This document shows positions 45,780 through 55,493 of a stretch of 64,000 bases of DNA, in pieces; the first letter of the stretch is position 1; every line of letters starts with the position of its first letter. The translations under genes were made by a program, and so were the position numbers. The DNA comes from Paenibacillus nasutitermitis (GTDB lineage Bacteria; Bacillota; Bacilli; Paenibacillales; Paenibacillaceae): NCBI RefSeq assembly GCF_014641075.1, contig NZ_BMHP01000005.1, positions 215,769-279,768 of the forward strand, written 5' to 3'. Below the pieces are notes generated by a model, which saw only the letters and a program-made list of their open reading frames with translations, had not been told where the DNA came from and did no database searches.

Positions 45780-45888
45780 ACAATGAAGGGAATTTCGAGC
45801 TTGCTGGGAAGCTATCTTCAGCTGGAAAATCATCGAGCTCCTATTAAACGGAATCAACCACAACTATCGAGGGACTTCGGCCCCCAGA

Positions 45889-46379
45889 CTACAGCCCGCC
45901 GCTCTCCAACTTCCACACGTCGAGCCGAAGCAGTTTCGCGGTTCCGCTCCGTGCGTACAGATCCAGCCCCGTGTTGTCCAGATGCGGATAGATCCGGTTG
46001 GAAGCTGCGACGCGACCATCGTTGCCAAACACTTCAATCGAGGAACGATCGACGAAAAGGTGCAGCTTCACCGTGCCATCGGCCGCCGGTTTCAATACGC
46101 ATCTGCTAATGCCGGTTACGCCGCCGCCGGATTTGTCCCGATTAATGCTCAACTCATTTTCTTCCGAATTGTAGATGACCAGCGTCTCCTCCTTGTGCTC
46201 CTCCGACGCTCGCACTTGCAGAACCACTTCCGCAGGGTTCTCAAATCGAAAACCGCGATAATCTCCACACTGTCACCGTGCACATGTCCTAGCAGGCGTC
46301 CCGTTGAATCGGTTGTAATGTCGCATTCGCCGTACCCGATATGACTATGGGACTCTGTGCGGCATATAAAAAAATGCAT
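45889..46379 (-). pseudogene. C-terminal fragment of a GH32 beta-fructosidase, frameshifted
   Basis: The terminal beta-sandwich of a GH32 sucrase or levanase: VLQVRASEEHKEETLVIYNS, LSINRDKSGG, then LHLFVDRSSIEVFGNDGRVA and IYPHLDNTGLDLYARSG. The strand just upstream (HGDSVEIIAVFDL) belongs to the same domain but lies in another frame, so there is a frameshift near 46240. The five-bladed propeller with the active site (about 330 residues) is missing. Non-functional. Identity of the stretch beyond about 46290 is uncertain. Confidence 0.75.
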
Positions 46380-46729
46380 CGTTCGTGGAGTTTACTGCAT
46401 CAACCGATAATAACCGTTCAACCACTTCATCATCAATCCAATCCAAAGCCAGAAACAAATGATTACGGTTAGCTGTATCTCGCACCGGCCTATCTCCCCA
46501 ATCATATAATCGCACTCAGAACGAACGAGATGCGCTCTCCTGGAACGCCGGAATAAAATCGATCTGAGAGTAAATGACGGAAGGAAGATGGATCGATGAG
46601 ATGGCGAACGAGTAATCCAGCTCCGAGATCTTAAAGAGATGCGCGGCCCTGATATGGACTGTTTGCGAATTTCGCAAATAAGACGTTAGCTGAAATTATT
46701 GCAATATATATCAAAGGAGCTAATTTGAG
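46380..46729. other. Degenerate region, no intact gene
   Basis: About 350 bp. On the minus strand I can read broken coding-like pieces (for example SELDYSFAISSIHLP and NHLFLALDWIDDEVVERLL) interrupted by stops, suggesting decayed genes, but I could not assign a family. Confidence 0.35.
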
Positions 46730-46870
46730 ATGACCTGGAAAGAAATTTATCAAGAGATTTTAACAATCAAAAAGATTAATAAGTACGTTTGGTTTCGTGG
46801 TCACTGTGATGTTAAATATGAGTTGAAATCTTCATTATTTAGGAAGAAATTAGAGTCTGTTGAAGGTTAA
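46730..46870 (+). pseudogene. FRG-domain protein, N-terminal fragment
   Basis: 46 residues starting MTWKEIYQEIL, then YVWFRGHCDVKYELKSSLFR. The F-R-G motif with following YELKSSLFR is the hallmark of the FRG domain, found in phage-defence and toxin-like loci. AGGAG sits 10 nt before the ATG. The reading frame ends after 46 codons; full-length proteins are about 250 or more. Confidence 0.75.
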
Positions 46871-46884
46871 CAGGTATATTAAGA

Positions 46885-47094
46885 ATGTATACAATTGACT
46901 TTAAATATAAACAGGAAGATTTCTTAGAGCTATCTGGTGTGAATCCGCTAACCATCTTTCCAGATTTAGAGGGACTAGCCGAACATCTCTCCTACATTCG
47001 CATGCTGAAGTCTCCACAATCGATTCAGTTCCATACAATCTCTCTCCCCGTAATTTTTCCGTTGTACTTGTGCGATTTCGACTTACTTGTTTAA
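46885..47094 (+). pseudogene. FRG-domain protein, C-terminal fragment
   Basis: The first 40 or so residues (FLELSGVNPLTIFPDLEGLAEHLSYI) match the usual end of FRG-domain proteins (xxLFPDLEGLAxxL). The rest is unrelated and overlaps the end of the convergent AraC gene. Together with the piece at 46730 this is one FRG gene with its central part deleted. Confidence 0.65.
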
Positions 47095-49341
47095 ATAATT
47101 CTCCCTATATTGCCCGGGCGTACAGCCTTCCAGCTTGCGGAAATACCGAATGAAGTTCGCCGGTGTATTGTATTTCAGTTTCTTCGCGATTTCACCTATT
47201 TTCATGTCCGTTTCAATCAACCACTTTTTCGCCATTCTCATCCTTTGTTCCGACAAGTAATCGCTGAAATTAATGCCGGTTTCCTTGCGGAACACTTTGG
47301 TCAAATAGTTGGGACTGTAGTTCATGCGCCGTGCGCATACTTCCAACGTCAGATCGGTGTCAAATTCGGTTTCAATCATACGGATGATCTCGCTCGATAT
47401 ACTTTGATACTGCTTATCGCGCCGCTGTTCCAGATGCTGTACCAGTGGCAAAATGACCGTTTTTTCGAAAAACAGTTCCACTTGTCCTGCAGTGTTTAAG
47501 CTAAACAGTTGATTAAACAAATCCGATTCGGACGTGTACAATGTGTCGGGATTCACTCCGGTGTCTTTGATCGTTTGCAGGATTTGAAGGAGCAGACGAA
47601 CAAAAGACATAAAATAGGCCTCATATGTCCTTTCGTCAGCGGCAATGGCGGTTATCAGTTGCGACAACAGCTGTGCCGTTTGGTCCCGGTCCGCCAGTTT
47701 GAGTGCGTCAAGAAACTGCTGCTCGAGCGCATCAGGGTAATGCTGCGGAACACTATGCTCCGGTTGCACTTCCTCAATAAACAGAATCGATTCCTCGCCG
47801 AGCTTCATTCGATATTTCAACGCGGTCAAAGCTTCCATGTAAGCTTCGCGAATACTCTTTAAATCGGTGAAAACGCGGCTGAAGCCGATACTAATCTTGA
47901 GTTCCAAATAGCGGTTGATCATGCTCATAATGTCTTGCGCCAGCAAGTCCAAATATGTTTTAAACGGCTGCTCGCCCGATACGGCTCGGCCCAGCAATGT
48001 CACTTGCGAATCGCCCATCACGACAGGAAGCAGCCGGCATTCAGCGGCGACCAGTTCAGAGACGATGTTATTCAAGGCAAACATGAGCAAATCCCGGTCC
48101 TGCTCCTCGAATCGCGTACCTTTAAGTGTATCGATCTGAATCGCCATCACGCACATGTCACTCCAGTCAAGCGGATGAACGAACATCGCCAGCTTGTCTG
48201 AAATTTCGGCACGAGACATATCGCTCTGAAACAGCTTGAAAACAAAGTATTCCTTCATCTGAAGAGATTGACCTTTCATTTCTTGTAAAAGGCGACCCTC
48301 CCTCTGCAGAAGACCATGAAAACGGTCGTTCATAAATTCGAATTCATTTGCGGTCTCTGCCCCCCCGACGACTCCGGATGCGTCCCGCATCACGTCATAT
48401 AAGCGACGAATGGGTCTATACATTTTTTTGGAACCCAGATAGGAAATAAACAGGGCAATCAGTAAAATGCCTACACATATTAACAAAGTAACCCAACCAA
48501 TATCCTGCGTTTCTTTGTTCAATTCATCGATCGATACGACGGACAAATATACCCAGGAGTTGTAAGACGACAAGCGGTAACTGACGCCGACCCTTTCGTT
48601 GTCCAAATGCGCGCTATAAAAACCTTGTTCTTCTGAGCCGTTTGCCAGTTGGCCTCGGAATGGCAGCTCGTCATACCGTTTGCCTAGAGAGGTATCATCG
48701 TTGCCGGCGAAAACGTACTTCGACTCGTCCATGATCAGAACATGGCCAAGCTTCGTCTCGCTTCCGATTAGCTTATTGATCTCATAAAGCGGAATGGTCA
48801 TAACAAGCAGTCCGGTCGGATGTGCGGAAAAGGTCGGAATTTTTTTGACTAACTGCATCCCGGAAGGAGCGGAGGACCAGAACGACGTTCTCGGATCCTC
48901 CACCCATTTGCCGTAATCCTTCACGTCGTTTGCGGAGAGAGCCGACAATCCGGTCTCGCTGACCGACCAGTTGCCTGTCAGACTGACCAACTGGGTGCTC
49001 ATGGCTACAAGTTGACTGCTCTGCAGTTTACTCATGGCATTCAGAAGGTCGCGTACCTTGTCCACGCCGCTTGCGTCGCTTTGCAGGTTTTCCCGCAAAG
49101 TGCTGATGACAAGTGGCTGGTTCATATATTGAATGGCCGAATAGTCGACCAATCGCAGCAGTTGCTCGATTTGCGATTCCGTTTGCTGCAGGAGTTGCAG
49201 GTTGCTTTCGTACACTTTTGCCTGCAGCGTGTGGGAAGCTGTGTAATACGAATACGCGCCCAATACGATAACCGGGAACGTTCCGAGCAGCAAACTGAAC
49301 CAGATAAGCTTTGACAGAAATGTCGACGCATATTTTTTCAT
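47083..49341 (-). CDS. Membrane receptor with AraC DNA-binding domain
   Basis: 752 residues. N-terminal helix IWFSLLLGTFPVIVLGAYS, an extracytoplasmic dCache-like domain of about 250 residues, second helix IGWVTLLICVGILLIALFISYL, a cytoplasmic linker of about 330 residues and a C-terminal AraC domain (LTLEVCARRMNYSPNYLTKVFRKETG and MKIGEIAKKLKYNTPANFIRYFRK). This one-component design joins sugar sensing outside the cell to DNA binding inside, and is typical of Paenibacillus sugar loci. GGAGG precedes the ATG. It should control the importer and enzyme genes on its right. Confidence 0.92.
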   Translation of the reverse strand: MKKYASTFLSKLIWFSLLLGTFPVIVLGAYSYYTASHTLQAKVYESNLQLLQQTESQIEQLLRLVDYSAIQYMNQPLVISTLRENLQSDASGVDKVRDLLNAMSKLQSSQLVAMSTQLVSLTGNWSVSETGLSALSANDVKDYGKWVEDPRTSFWSSAPSGMQLVKKIPTFSAHPTGLLVMTIPLYEINKLIGSETKLGHVLIMDESKYVFAGNDDTSLGKRYDELPFRGQLANGSEEQGFYSAHLDNERVGVSYRLSSYNSWVYLSVVSIDELNKETQDIGWVTLLICVGILLIALFISYLGSKKMYRPIRRLYDVMRDASGVVGGAETANEFEFMNDRFHGLLQREGRLLQEMKGQSLQMKEYFVFKLFQSDMSRAEISDKLAMFVHPLDWSDMCVMAIQIDTLKGTRFEEQDRDLLMFALNNIVSELVAAECRLLPVVMGDSQVTLLGRAVSGEQPFKTYLDLLAQDIMSMINRYLELKISIGFSRVFTDLKSIREAYMEALTALKYRMKLGEESILFIEEVQPEHSVPQHYPDALEQQFLDALKLADRDQTAQLLSQLITAIAADERTYEAYFMSFVRLLLQILQTIKDTGVNPDTLYTSESDLFNQLFSLNTAGQVELFFEKTVILPLVQHLEQRRDKQYQSISSEIIRMIETEFDTDLTLEVCARRMNYSPNYLTKVFRKETGINFSDYLSEQRMRMAKKWLIETDMKIGEIAKKLKYNTPANFIRYFRKLEGCTPGQYRENYLNK

Positions 49342-49433
49342 GGATTAAGCCTCCGCGAACTTTGTCTAATGCACGGTCCATACATGGCCGTACGCAACTT
49401 CTTCGCAAACTGCGCGAAGAATAACGGTTTAAA

Positions 49434-49469
49434 GCGCCTTCCGTCCGGAAAATTCCGGCGGGAAGGCGC
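49434..49469 (-). terminator. Hairpin after the lipoprotein gene
   Basis: GCGCCTTCC / GGAAGGCGC stem enclosing a second CCGG/CCGG stem, 30 nt after the lipoprotein stop. The T-run on the minus strand is short (TTT), so termination may be partial, allowing some read-through to the receptor gene. Confidence 0.6.
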
Positions 49470-49497
49470 CTAAGAAGGAATGCGGTTGAATGAACTG

Positions 49498-51039
49498 TTA
49501 TTTGCTCTGAACTTTATTGTACTCCTGCGTGAACTCATCAATCATTTTATCGCCGCCTTGCTTACGCCACTCATCTGTCGCTTTGGTAAACTCGGCCTCA
49601 TCGATGGTACCCATAATGAATTTAATGCTGGCATCGTAAATGATGGTGTCCAGATCGGTTCCTCTCTCTGCCTGAGTCGGCGATAGGAATGGTTCGGTTA
49701 CATCCGTCACTGCATTCGGGGCTTGATCTTTATACATTTGCTTTACTTTTTTCATTACATCGTTTTCTGTCGGCCATGTCAAATCCGATGGCGCAATACG
49801 AAGCTGACCCAGATCGGCCACTTGGTTGCTATACAATTCTTGATTCGAAATGACAGGATTTCCGTTTTCAACCTTATGATGCACGCCTTCTACACCGAAA
49901 TCGAACAATTTCTCTACATCCAGGTTCAATACCTTGTCAAAATAGGACAAGATGTTTTTCAGATCCGCTTCCGTCTTCACACTCGATTTTGGGAACATAA
50001 ACTGGCCGTAGTAGCCTGAGTTAGCAGGCAGTTTAACGCCATTCGGTCCTTCAAGTCCAGCCACGAAGTCAATTTTGGCTTCAGGGATCAGCTTGTACAG
50101 GGAAGTAAATTGCGAATTAGCGTCATCGATGCTTCCATTGACCATTCCCGCCTTGCCTTGGTTGATGAAGTCGCGCACCTTGGTTCCTTTAATTGCACCA
50201 AAGTCCTTGTTGACCAGCTTCTCATCGTACATTTTCTTAAGCAGTTTGAGTGCTTCCGTGTATTCCGGGGTCATGAAATATGGCGTCACTTTCCCGTCCT
50301 TAATCCCAAACTTGTTAAAACCTCCAAGCGCCGTAACGAGGTCAATCATTGTATCATTAACCAAGCCGTCGGAAGATAAAGCCAAGCCGAACGTATCGTC
50401 TTTGCCGTTCTTGTCAGGGTCATTCAAAGTAAAGGCTTTTGCGATATTATAAATATCATCGACTGTCTTGGGCTGTTGCAGACCAAGATTGTCCAGCCAA
50501 TCCTGACGGAATAGGAAACCTTTACGCGCTACCGGGCGTTCACGGTAAATGCCGTAGATTTTACCGTCTACGGAAACGTTATTGGCGATCGGGTCTTTCC
50601 AGTACTTTTGCAGATTCGGGTAATCTTTAACGTAAGGCCCGACTTCCCAAAAGGCGCCGGAACGAATCGCGTTAATAACGGCGGAGTTTTTGGTGTTGGT
50701 CACAACGAGGGCTTGCGGCAAATTACCGGAGGCTAGCGTCACATTCACCTTGTCATCGTATGCCGAGCCCGGAACGAAAGCAACATCCAGTTGGGCGCCG
50801 GTCAGGTCTTCCAGTGCTTTGAACGCAGGATTGGAGCTGTCTGTCGCCGGAGGTTGAGCGGCAAAAAAAGGAACCATGATGCTGAATTTTACATTTTGCT
50901 CCGGTAGACTGCTGTTGCTTGCCTGTTCGTTTTTATCCGAATTTCCTCCGCAAGCGGTTAATGATGCGATGGCAATGGCCGTTGCAATTCCTGCCGCCCC
51001 CGCCTTTCTCCAATTGTAAAGCTTCTTTCTCTTCTCCAT
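49498..51039 (-). CDS. LipO-type sugar-binding lipoprotein
   Basis: 513 residues. Lipoprotein signal with lipobox LTACGG, Asn/Ser linker, KFSIMVPFFAAQPP and later DKNGKDDTFGLALS, a calcium-loop-like motif common in the LplA/LipO group of Paenibacillus binding proteins. GGAGGG precedes the ATG. It delivers an oligosaccharide to the two LplB/YtcP-type permeases encoded just upstream. Confidence 0.92.
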   Translation of the reverse strand: MEKRKKLYNWRKAGAAGIATAIAIASLTACGGNSDKNEQASNSSLPEQNVKFSIMVPFFAAQPPATDSSNPAFKALEDLTGAQLDVAFVPGSAYDDKVNVTLASGNLPQALVVTNTKNSAVINAIRSGAFWEVGPYVKDYPNLQKYWKDPIANNVSVDGKIYGIYRERPVARKGFLFRQDWLDNLGLQQPKTVDDIYNIAKAFTLNDPDKNGKDDTFGLALSSDGLVNDTMIDLVTALGGFNKFGIKDGKVTPYFMTPEYTEALKLLKKMYDEKLVNKDFGAIKGTKVRDFINQGKAGMVNGSIDDANSQFTSLYKLIPEAKIDFVAGLEGPNGVKLPANSGYYGQFMFPKSSVKTEADLKNILSYFDKVLNLDVEKLFDFGVEGVHHKVENGNPVISNQELYSNQVADLGQLRIAPSDLTWPTENDVMKKVKQMYKDQAPNAVTDVTEPFLSPTQAERGTDLDTIIYDASIKFIMGTIDEAEFTKATDEWRKQGGDKMIDEFTQEYNKVQSK

Positions 51040-51104
51040 CGAGAACCCTCCATAAACTGAAATTTATAAAATGACAGCCTGCCTGTATCATATCATGGAC
51101 AGAT

Positions 51105-51977
51105 CTATCCTTTTACCGAACCAAGTAAAACGCCTTTAGTAAAATGCTTCTGGAGAAACGGATATAGCAACAGAACGGGCACGGCAGCAACTACAATAAC
51201 CGCATATTTGATACTGTCCGGAGGTACGACGACTTCCGATAAAGCGTTGGCGTCGGAAAATCCGCCGGCGGAGAGAAGCACAATCTGCTGGAGCCACACT
51301 TGAATGGGCCACAGGCTGGACTTGTTAATGTACAAGACGGCTGTAAAATACGAGTTCCAATAATAAACGGCGTAAAAAAGAGCAAAGGTTGCCATCGCCG
51401 GAAGCGACAATGGAACAACGATTTTATATAGAATCCGAAGATCGTTGCAGCCGTCTATTTTTGCCGATTCCTCCAAGCTCTCTGGAAGTTGCTGAAAAAA
51501 ATTGCGGAGCAAGATCAAATTGAACGCGCTAATCGCGGAAGGAAGCCATAACGACCAGTACGTATCCAACAATCCCATGCTCTTTACGACAAGATAGGTT
51601 GGGATCATGCCGCCGTTAAACAGCATCGTGAAAACGATCAGCATCAACAGTTTGCTGCGTCCTCGAAGTGTTTTTTTGGAAAGCGGATACGCCATCAATG
51701 TCGTCAGCACCAGATTTATAACGGTACCAACGACAGTAATGAAGATGGAATTCAACAAACTTCGGTATATGATGGGAGAGGCAAAAATGTATTGATATGC
51801 ATCCCAGGATATTCGCGTCGGAAATAGCACGATCTTTTTGGTAAGCAGCTCTTCCGAACTGACCAGCGATCCTGATATGACGTATATAAAAGGCAGGATG
51901 GTTACAAGTCCGACGATTATAAGCAATGTATGGTTCGTGGCGTCGAACACTTTGCTTCCGATTGAACGCTCCTTCAT
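51105..51977 (-). CDS. Sugar ABC transporter permease (YtcP/MalG type)
   Basis: About 290 residues, six helices, and the EAA loop LPESLEESAKIDGCNDLRILYKIVVPLSLP. AAGGGG upstream favours the start at 51977 (MKERSIGSK) over 52019. It starts one nt after the stop of the companion permease, indicating one transcript. Confidence 0.93.
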   Translation of the reverse strand: MKERSIGSKVFDATNHTLLIIVGLVTILPFIYVISGSLVSSEELLTKKIVLFPTRISWDAYQYIFASPIIYRSLLNSIFITVVGTVINLVLTTLMAYPLSKKTLRGRSKLLMLIVFTMLFNGGMIPTYLVVKSMGLLDTYWSLWLPSAISAFNLILLRNFFQQLPESLEESAKIDGCNDLRILYKIVVPLSLPAMATFALFYAVYYWNSYFTAVLYINKSSLWPIQVWLQQIVLLSAGGFSDANALSEVVVPPDSIKYAVIVVAAVPVLLLYPFLQKHFTKGVLLGSVKG

Positions 51978-51978
51978 G

Positions 51979-52956
51979 CTAATATACCCCTTCCTCTCCG
52001 ACTTTTTTGGCCAACGCATTCGCAGAGATGACGAGGATCAGACTGACCACCGATTTAAACACTCCAACCGCGGTACTGTAGCTGAACTGAGCGTTTTTAA
52101 GCCCCGTGGTGTAGACATACGTATCGAAAACATCGCCAACAACGCGATTACCCGAATTCAACATGAGGAAAATTTGCTCGAAGCCCGTATCCAAAAAGCT
52201 ACCGAGTCGCAAAATAAGCAAAAGAATGATCGTCGTCCGGATGGCGGGAAAAGTGACGTGCCAAAGCTGGTGCCAGCGACCCGCTCCATCCATACGAGCC
52301 GCCTCGTACAGTTGCTGATCAACGCCTGCAAGCGCGGCTAGGAAGATGATTGTTCCCCACCCCGTTTCCTTCCAGATCGCCTGCGACGTAATGATCGTGC
52401 GGAACCATTCCGTACTGAGCAGGAAATTAATCTTGTCTGACCCCAGCGACGCGAGCGCCTCGTTGACTATGCCGCCTTCTGTCGTCAACATCGTATAGGT
52501 CAAGCCCGCCACTACGACCCAAGATATGAAATGAGGAATATAAATGACGGTCTGAACGAAACGTTTGAAAACTTGTTTCCGCACTTCATTAAGCATAAGC
52601 GAAAGAATGATCGGCAGAGGAAAGAAAAAGAGCAGGTTGTACACCGCGAGCAACAAAGTATTTTTAAACAGCTGCCAAAATGTCGGATCCATGAAGAAAC
52701 GGTGAAAATGCTTAAAGCCTACCCAATGACTATGCAAAATGCCCGCAAATGGTTGATAATCCTGGAAAGCGATTACAACGCCTAACATAGGCAAGTACTT
52801 AAATAAGATAAAGAACAAGACACCGGGCAGTAACATCAGATACAGCAGTTGTTCTCTCTTGATATCTGATACAAGCTGCATGAAATAACTTCGTCTTTTT
52901 GATTCCAACTTTGGGAGGCGTCGCCCCTCTCCAGCACGAGCCGCGATTCGATCCAT
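51979..52956 (-). CDS. Sugar ABC transporter permease (LplB type)
   Basis: 325 residues. Six helices after a long hydrophilic N-terminus, with LLYLMLLPGVLFFILFKYLPM and the EAA loop LYEAARMDGAGRWHQLWHVTFPAIR. First gene of the importer operon by order. A start closer to MQLVSDIKREQ is possible. The importer lacks its own ATPase. Confidence 0.92.
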   Translation of the reverse strand: MDRIAARAGEGRRLPKLESKRRSYFMQLVSDIKREQLLYLMLLPGVLFFILFKYLPMLGVVIAFQDYQPFAGILHSHWVGFKHFHRFFMDPTFWQLFKNTLLLAVYNLLFFFPLPIILSLMLNEVRKQVFKRFVQTVIYIPHFISWVVVAGLTYTMLTTEGGIVNEALASLGSDKINFLLSTEWFRTIITSQAIWKETGWGTIIFLAALAGVDQQLYEAARMDGAGRWHQLWHVTFPAIRTTIILLLILRLGSFLDTGFEQIFLMLNSGNRVVGDVFDTYVYTTGLKNAQFSYSTAVGVFKSVVSLILVISANALAKKVGEEGVY

Positions 52957-53145
52957 CTCTCCATCTCACCTTCCTGTTCCTATAGCCAAATTGTAGGGGC
53001 CGGCTGACGTTTCAGTCGATATTCATTTCATTGCCAAGTTGATGATTTGCACTGAATTAGCCGGTTTTCGCCAGCGAACGGAATCATTTCCTGTCACGTT
53101 CTAATCAATTTCTTCAAGGTGTATCCGTACTTTTTGAGGAGAGAA

Positions 53146-53185
53146 AAGCCGTGTACCTCTTTAAAACTTTATGGGTTCACGGCTT
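53146..53185 (-). terminator. Terminator after the six-hairpin glycosidase
   Basis: AAGCCGTG / CACGGCTT stem (loop about 24 nt), followed on the minus strand by TTTTCTCT, 10 nt after the stop. Likely rho-independent terminator. Confidence 0.6.
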
Positions 53186-53194
53186 CCTGATCGA

Positions 53195-55207
53195 CTAGAG
53201 GATGCAGCGCTTGGGCAGCCCTTCGTGAATGATCATGCCATCGCAGATGATTTTGCAAAATCCCGGCTGCATATGAACATCGATCATACGGCCTCGATAC
53301 GGGTATCCCGTAATGGACACATTTCCTTCGAGCGGGGGTTGCGGCTCCACGGTCAATGTCCCGTCAGCGCCTGGCTTCAAACCGGCCATACCGAATAGTA
53401 TGGCTTCAGCACCGGACAATCCCGCGATGACGTTGGCTCGTTTGTGAGCAGGGACTGCCGGGCGGTCGCAATAGTGCTCCTGAGGAAAATACGGTAAATG
53501 ACGCCCCATCCACAAAAGTCGCTTCAATACATCCCACGCCAAGCCGGCTTCTCCGATTTCCCACAACGTCAGTGCCAGTATGGTGGCTTCTCCCGTATAA
53601 CTGCCTCCTCCCGACCAATCGGGATCATTGAGCTCGTAATGTACCGTGTCTTCGGCGGAAATACTACTAACGCCGTATGGGGCGAGGAAGGCTCCCTCCC
53701 GCAAGTGAGAGAGCAAGGCTGTCTTCATCGATTTGGTGCAAACGCCCATTCGAAGTGTATCATAGGCCTGGATCGTGTATACTCTTTCTAAATGACCATC
53801 CGGGTATCGACAGACGAACCACCCTGCCTCCTCGTCCCACAACTGATCTCGAATTGCACGACGAATTTGTTCCGCTTTATTACGCCAAGCCACAGCTTCC
53901 CCGTTGTTCAGACGCTCGGCAAAATCGGCGAGACGATCAAAGCACCAGGCCCGCTCGGCATTCGGGCTGGAGATGACGTGCTCATGCGCAGCGCTGCGCA
54001 TTTCAAGCAAGTTGTGCTGCTGGCCATAATCGAGCAACTCGCCCCAGGCAGGCAGTCTATCCTCATCGCTCAGGAGCAGCTTCCTCATCTTGCCGTACAG
54101 CTCCAAGCCTTCCCCGTGCTGCTCGACGTTGCTCCAGATCAAATTGAAGAAAGACCATAAGCTGTATGCGTACGGAACGTCTTTTCCTACCCCGCTCGGC
54201 GAGAATCGCGAATGCTCTTCTATTCCGCTGTTGGCCATAAGCTTCGCCAGTTCCATTATGCTATCGCTGCCGATCATTAGCGAGAGCAGTCGGCCTGCAT
54301 ACCCGCCAGTGTCCCAGGGATAGCAGCAGATGCCTGCTCCTTCAATGCCCGATACGACCGGGAAAGGCTGCATGGCAAATCCGGGGTGCTCCCAGAGACA
54401 TATCAGGCCGCTGACAAGAGAACGCAAATAATAATCCTTCAGACCGGGAATATCGCTATCCAGCCGCGGCACCGATGCGCAGAGGCGATCAATTCGGTCT
54501 TGCCAAGCAGACTCTGTCCACTTCTCCCAAGCCGCCAAACTCTGTGGAGTCATCGTTGCTTCTCCGCTGCGTGTCAGCACGACACCCACTCGGAATTCCG
54601 CTTCTTCCCCCGATCCCAACAAGGTCGGCTCCTGTCCTTCTTGATATAACGTCATCCGCACTTTTTCGTTTTCCCATACGCCTTCCCGGATCAGGTGCGC
54701 AACCTCACCTGGTGCCGGATGACCGTAATCCCAATCGTCCAACGGTTGAAGATTCAGCCGCCCCGGGGTCAACTCGGGCAAAACGGAAACCTCAATACTC
54801 CGCTCCGTACGATTCGTGATTTTTATGGATACAAAGAATCCAGCCTGATCCGACAGCGGCACGAGCCGGCTGCTGACAAATAAAGAAATGAGCCGATCCT
54901 CGTGAAAATAATGATACGTCCCGCTCCGCGCGATGCGATCCGGCCGCCACTCTGCACCTGCGAACAACAGTCCGCAGTCCCCTTTGCCCAAATTGCCAGT
55001 GTCGCTTACCTGATGCCCGTCCGCTTCAATGTTCAGCAACAGCTGTACGTCTCGCGCCGCGAAAGGCGGGGAAAACAAACCTTTTACGCCTGCTACTGTA
55101 TTCGTCAGCGGAGCGACCGTGCTATAACCACTTCCGACCCAGATATGATTGGACGGCGCCAGACTCGCCCGCAAATCGAACGCAAAATCGTTTAATTGAT
55201 AACTCAT
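53195..55207 (-). CDS. Six-hairpin (alpha/alpha-6) glycoside hydrolase-like protein
   Basis: 670 residues, no signal peptide, so probably cytoplasmic. The N-terminal half is beta-rich; the C-terminal half (from about residue 255) carries helical-barrel motifs (GICCYPWDTGGYAGRLL, AERAWCFDRLADFAERL, LWDEEAGWFVCRYPDG, GGGSYTGEATILALTLWEIG), as in trehalase/GH63/GH78-like enzymes. AAAGGATGG precedes the ATG. It may hydrolyse the imported oligosaccharide. The exact family cannot be fixed by eye. Confidence 0.7.
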   Translation of the reverse strand: MSYQLNDFAFDLRASLAPSNHIWVGSGYSTVAPLTNTVAGVKGLFSPPFAARDVQLLLNIEADGHQVSDTGNLGKGDCGLLFAGAEWRPDRIARSGTYHYFHEDRLISLFVSSRLVPLSDQAGFFVSIKITNRTERSIEVSVLPELTPGRLNLQPLDDWDYGHPAPGEVAHLIREGVWENEKVRMTLYQEGQEPTLLGSGEEAEFRVGVVLTRSGEATMTPQSLAAWEKWTESAWQDRIDRLCASVPRLDSDIPGLKDYYLRSLVSGLICLWEHPGFAMQPFPVVSGIEGAGICCYPWDTGGYAGRLLSLMIGSDSIMELAKLMANSGIEEHSRFSPSGVGKDVPYAYSLWSFFNLIWSNVEQHGEGLELYGKMRKLLLSDEDRLPAWGELLDYGQQHNLLEMRSAAHEHVISSPNAERAWCFDRLADFAERLNNGEAVAWRNKAEQIRRAIRDQLWDEEAGWFVCRYPDGHLERVYTIQAYDTLRMGVCTKSMKTALLSHLREGAFLAPYGVSSISAEDTVHYELNDPDWSGGGSYTGEATILALTLWEIGEAGLAWDVLKRLLWMGRHLPYFPQEHYCDRPAVPAHKRANVIAGLSGAEAILFGMAGLKPGADGTLTVEPQPPLEGNVSITGYPYRGRMIDVHMQPGFCKIICDGMIIHEGLPKRCIL

Positions 55208-55378
55208 TGTCTATCCATCCTTTGTCACGTTTATCGTCAGATGATTGCAGTGAGATCATAAGCATCACTGTCAGAAATGCTTAGCGAATCTCGCCTCTTC
55301 TATAATGTAAGGATCAAGGCCATTCAGGTCGATAATCATGAAATGGGGAATAGATGATGTACCTATTCAATTTCTAGT

Positions 55379-55398
55379 TGATTGAACGTTTGCAATCA
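55379..55398. promoter_or_regulatory. Inverted repeat upstream of the glycosidase gene
   Basis: TGATTG-n8-CAATCA with a central ACGTTT. It resembles LacI-type operators with a central CG and lies 170 bp upstream of the glycosidase start, in the 286-bp gap after the oxidoreductase gene. Confidence 0.4.
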
Positions 55399-55493
55399 TC
55401 TTCGTATGCGGAGTATTCATTTTCTATTTAGGAGGACCCATCCTCTAAGACAATAAAGATCCGGTGACCACTCATACCTTCCCACCCTGCTTA

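Noticed and set aside
45582..45863. Minus-strand ORF with VADVVSRFENDD, resembling part of a GH13 glucosidase
   Set aside because: The similarity is a short stretch only and the flanking residues do not fit; left as unassigned debris.
55208..55493. Possible riboswitch or small RNA in the gap before the glycosidase
   Set aside because: Only a short dyad is visible; no conserved riboswitch core was recognised.
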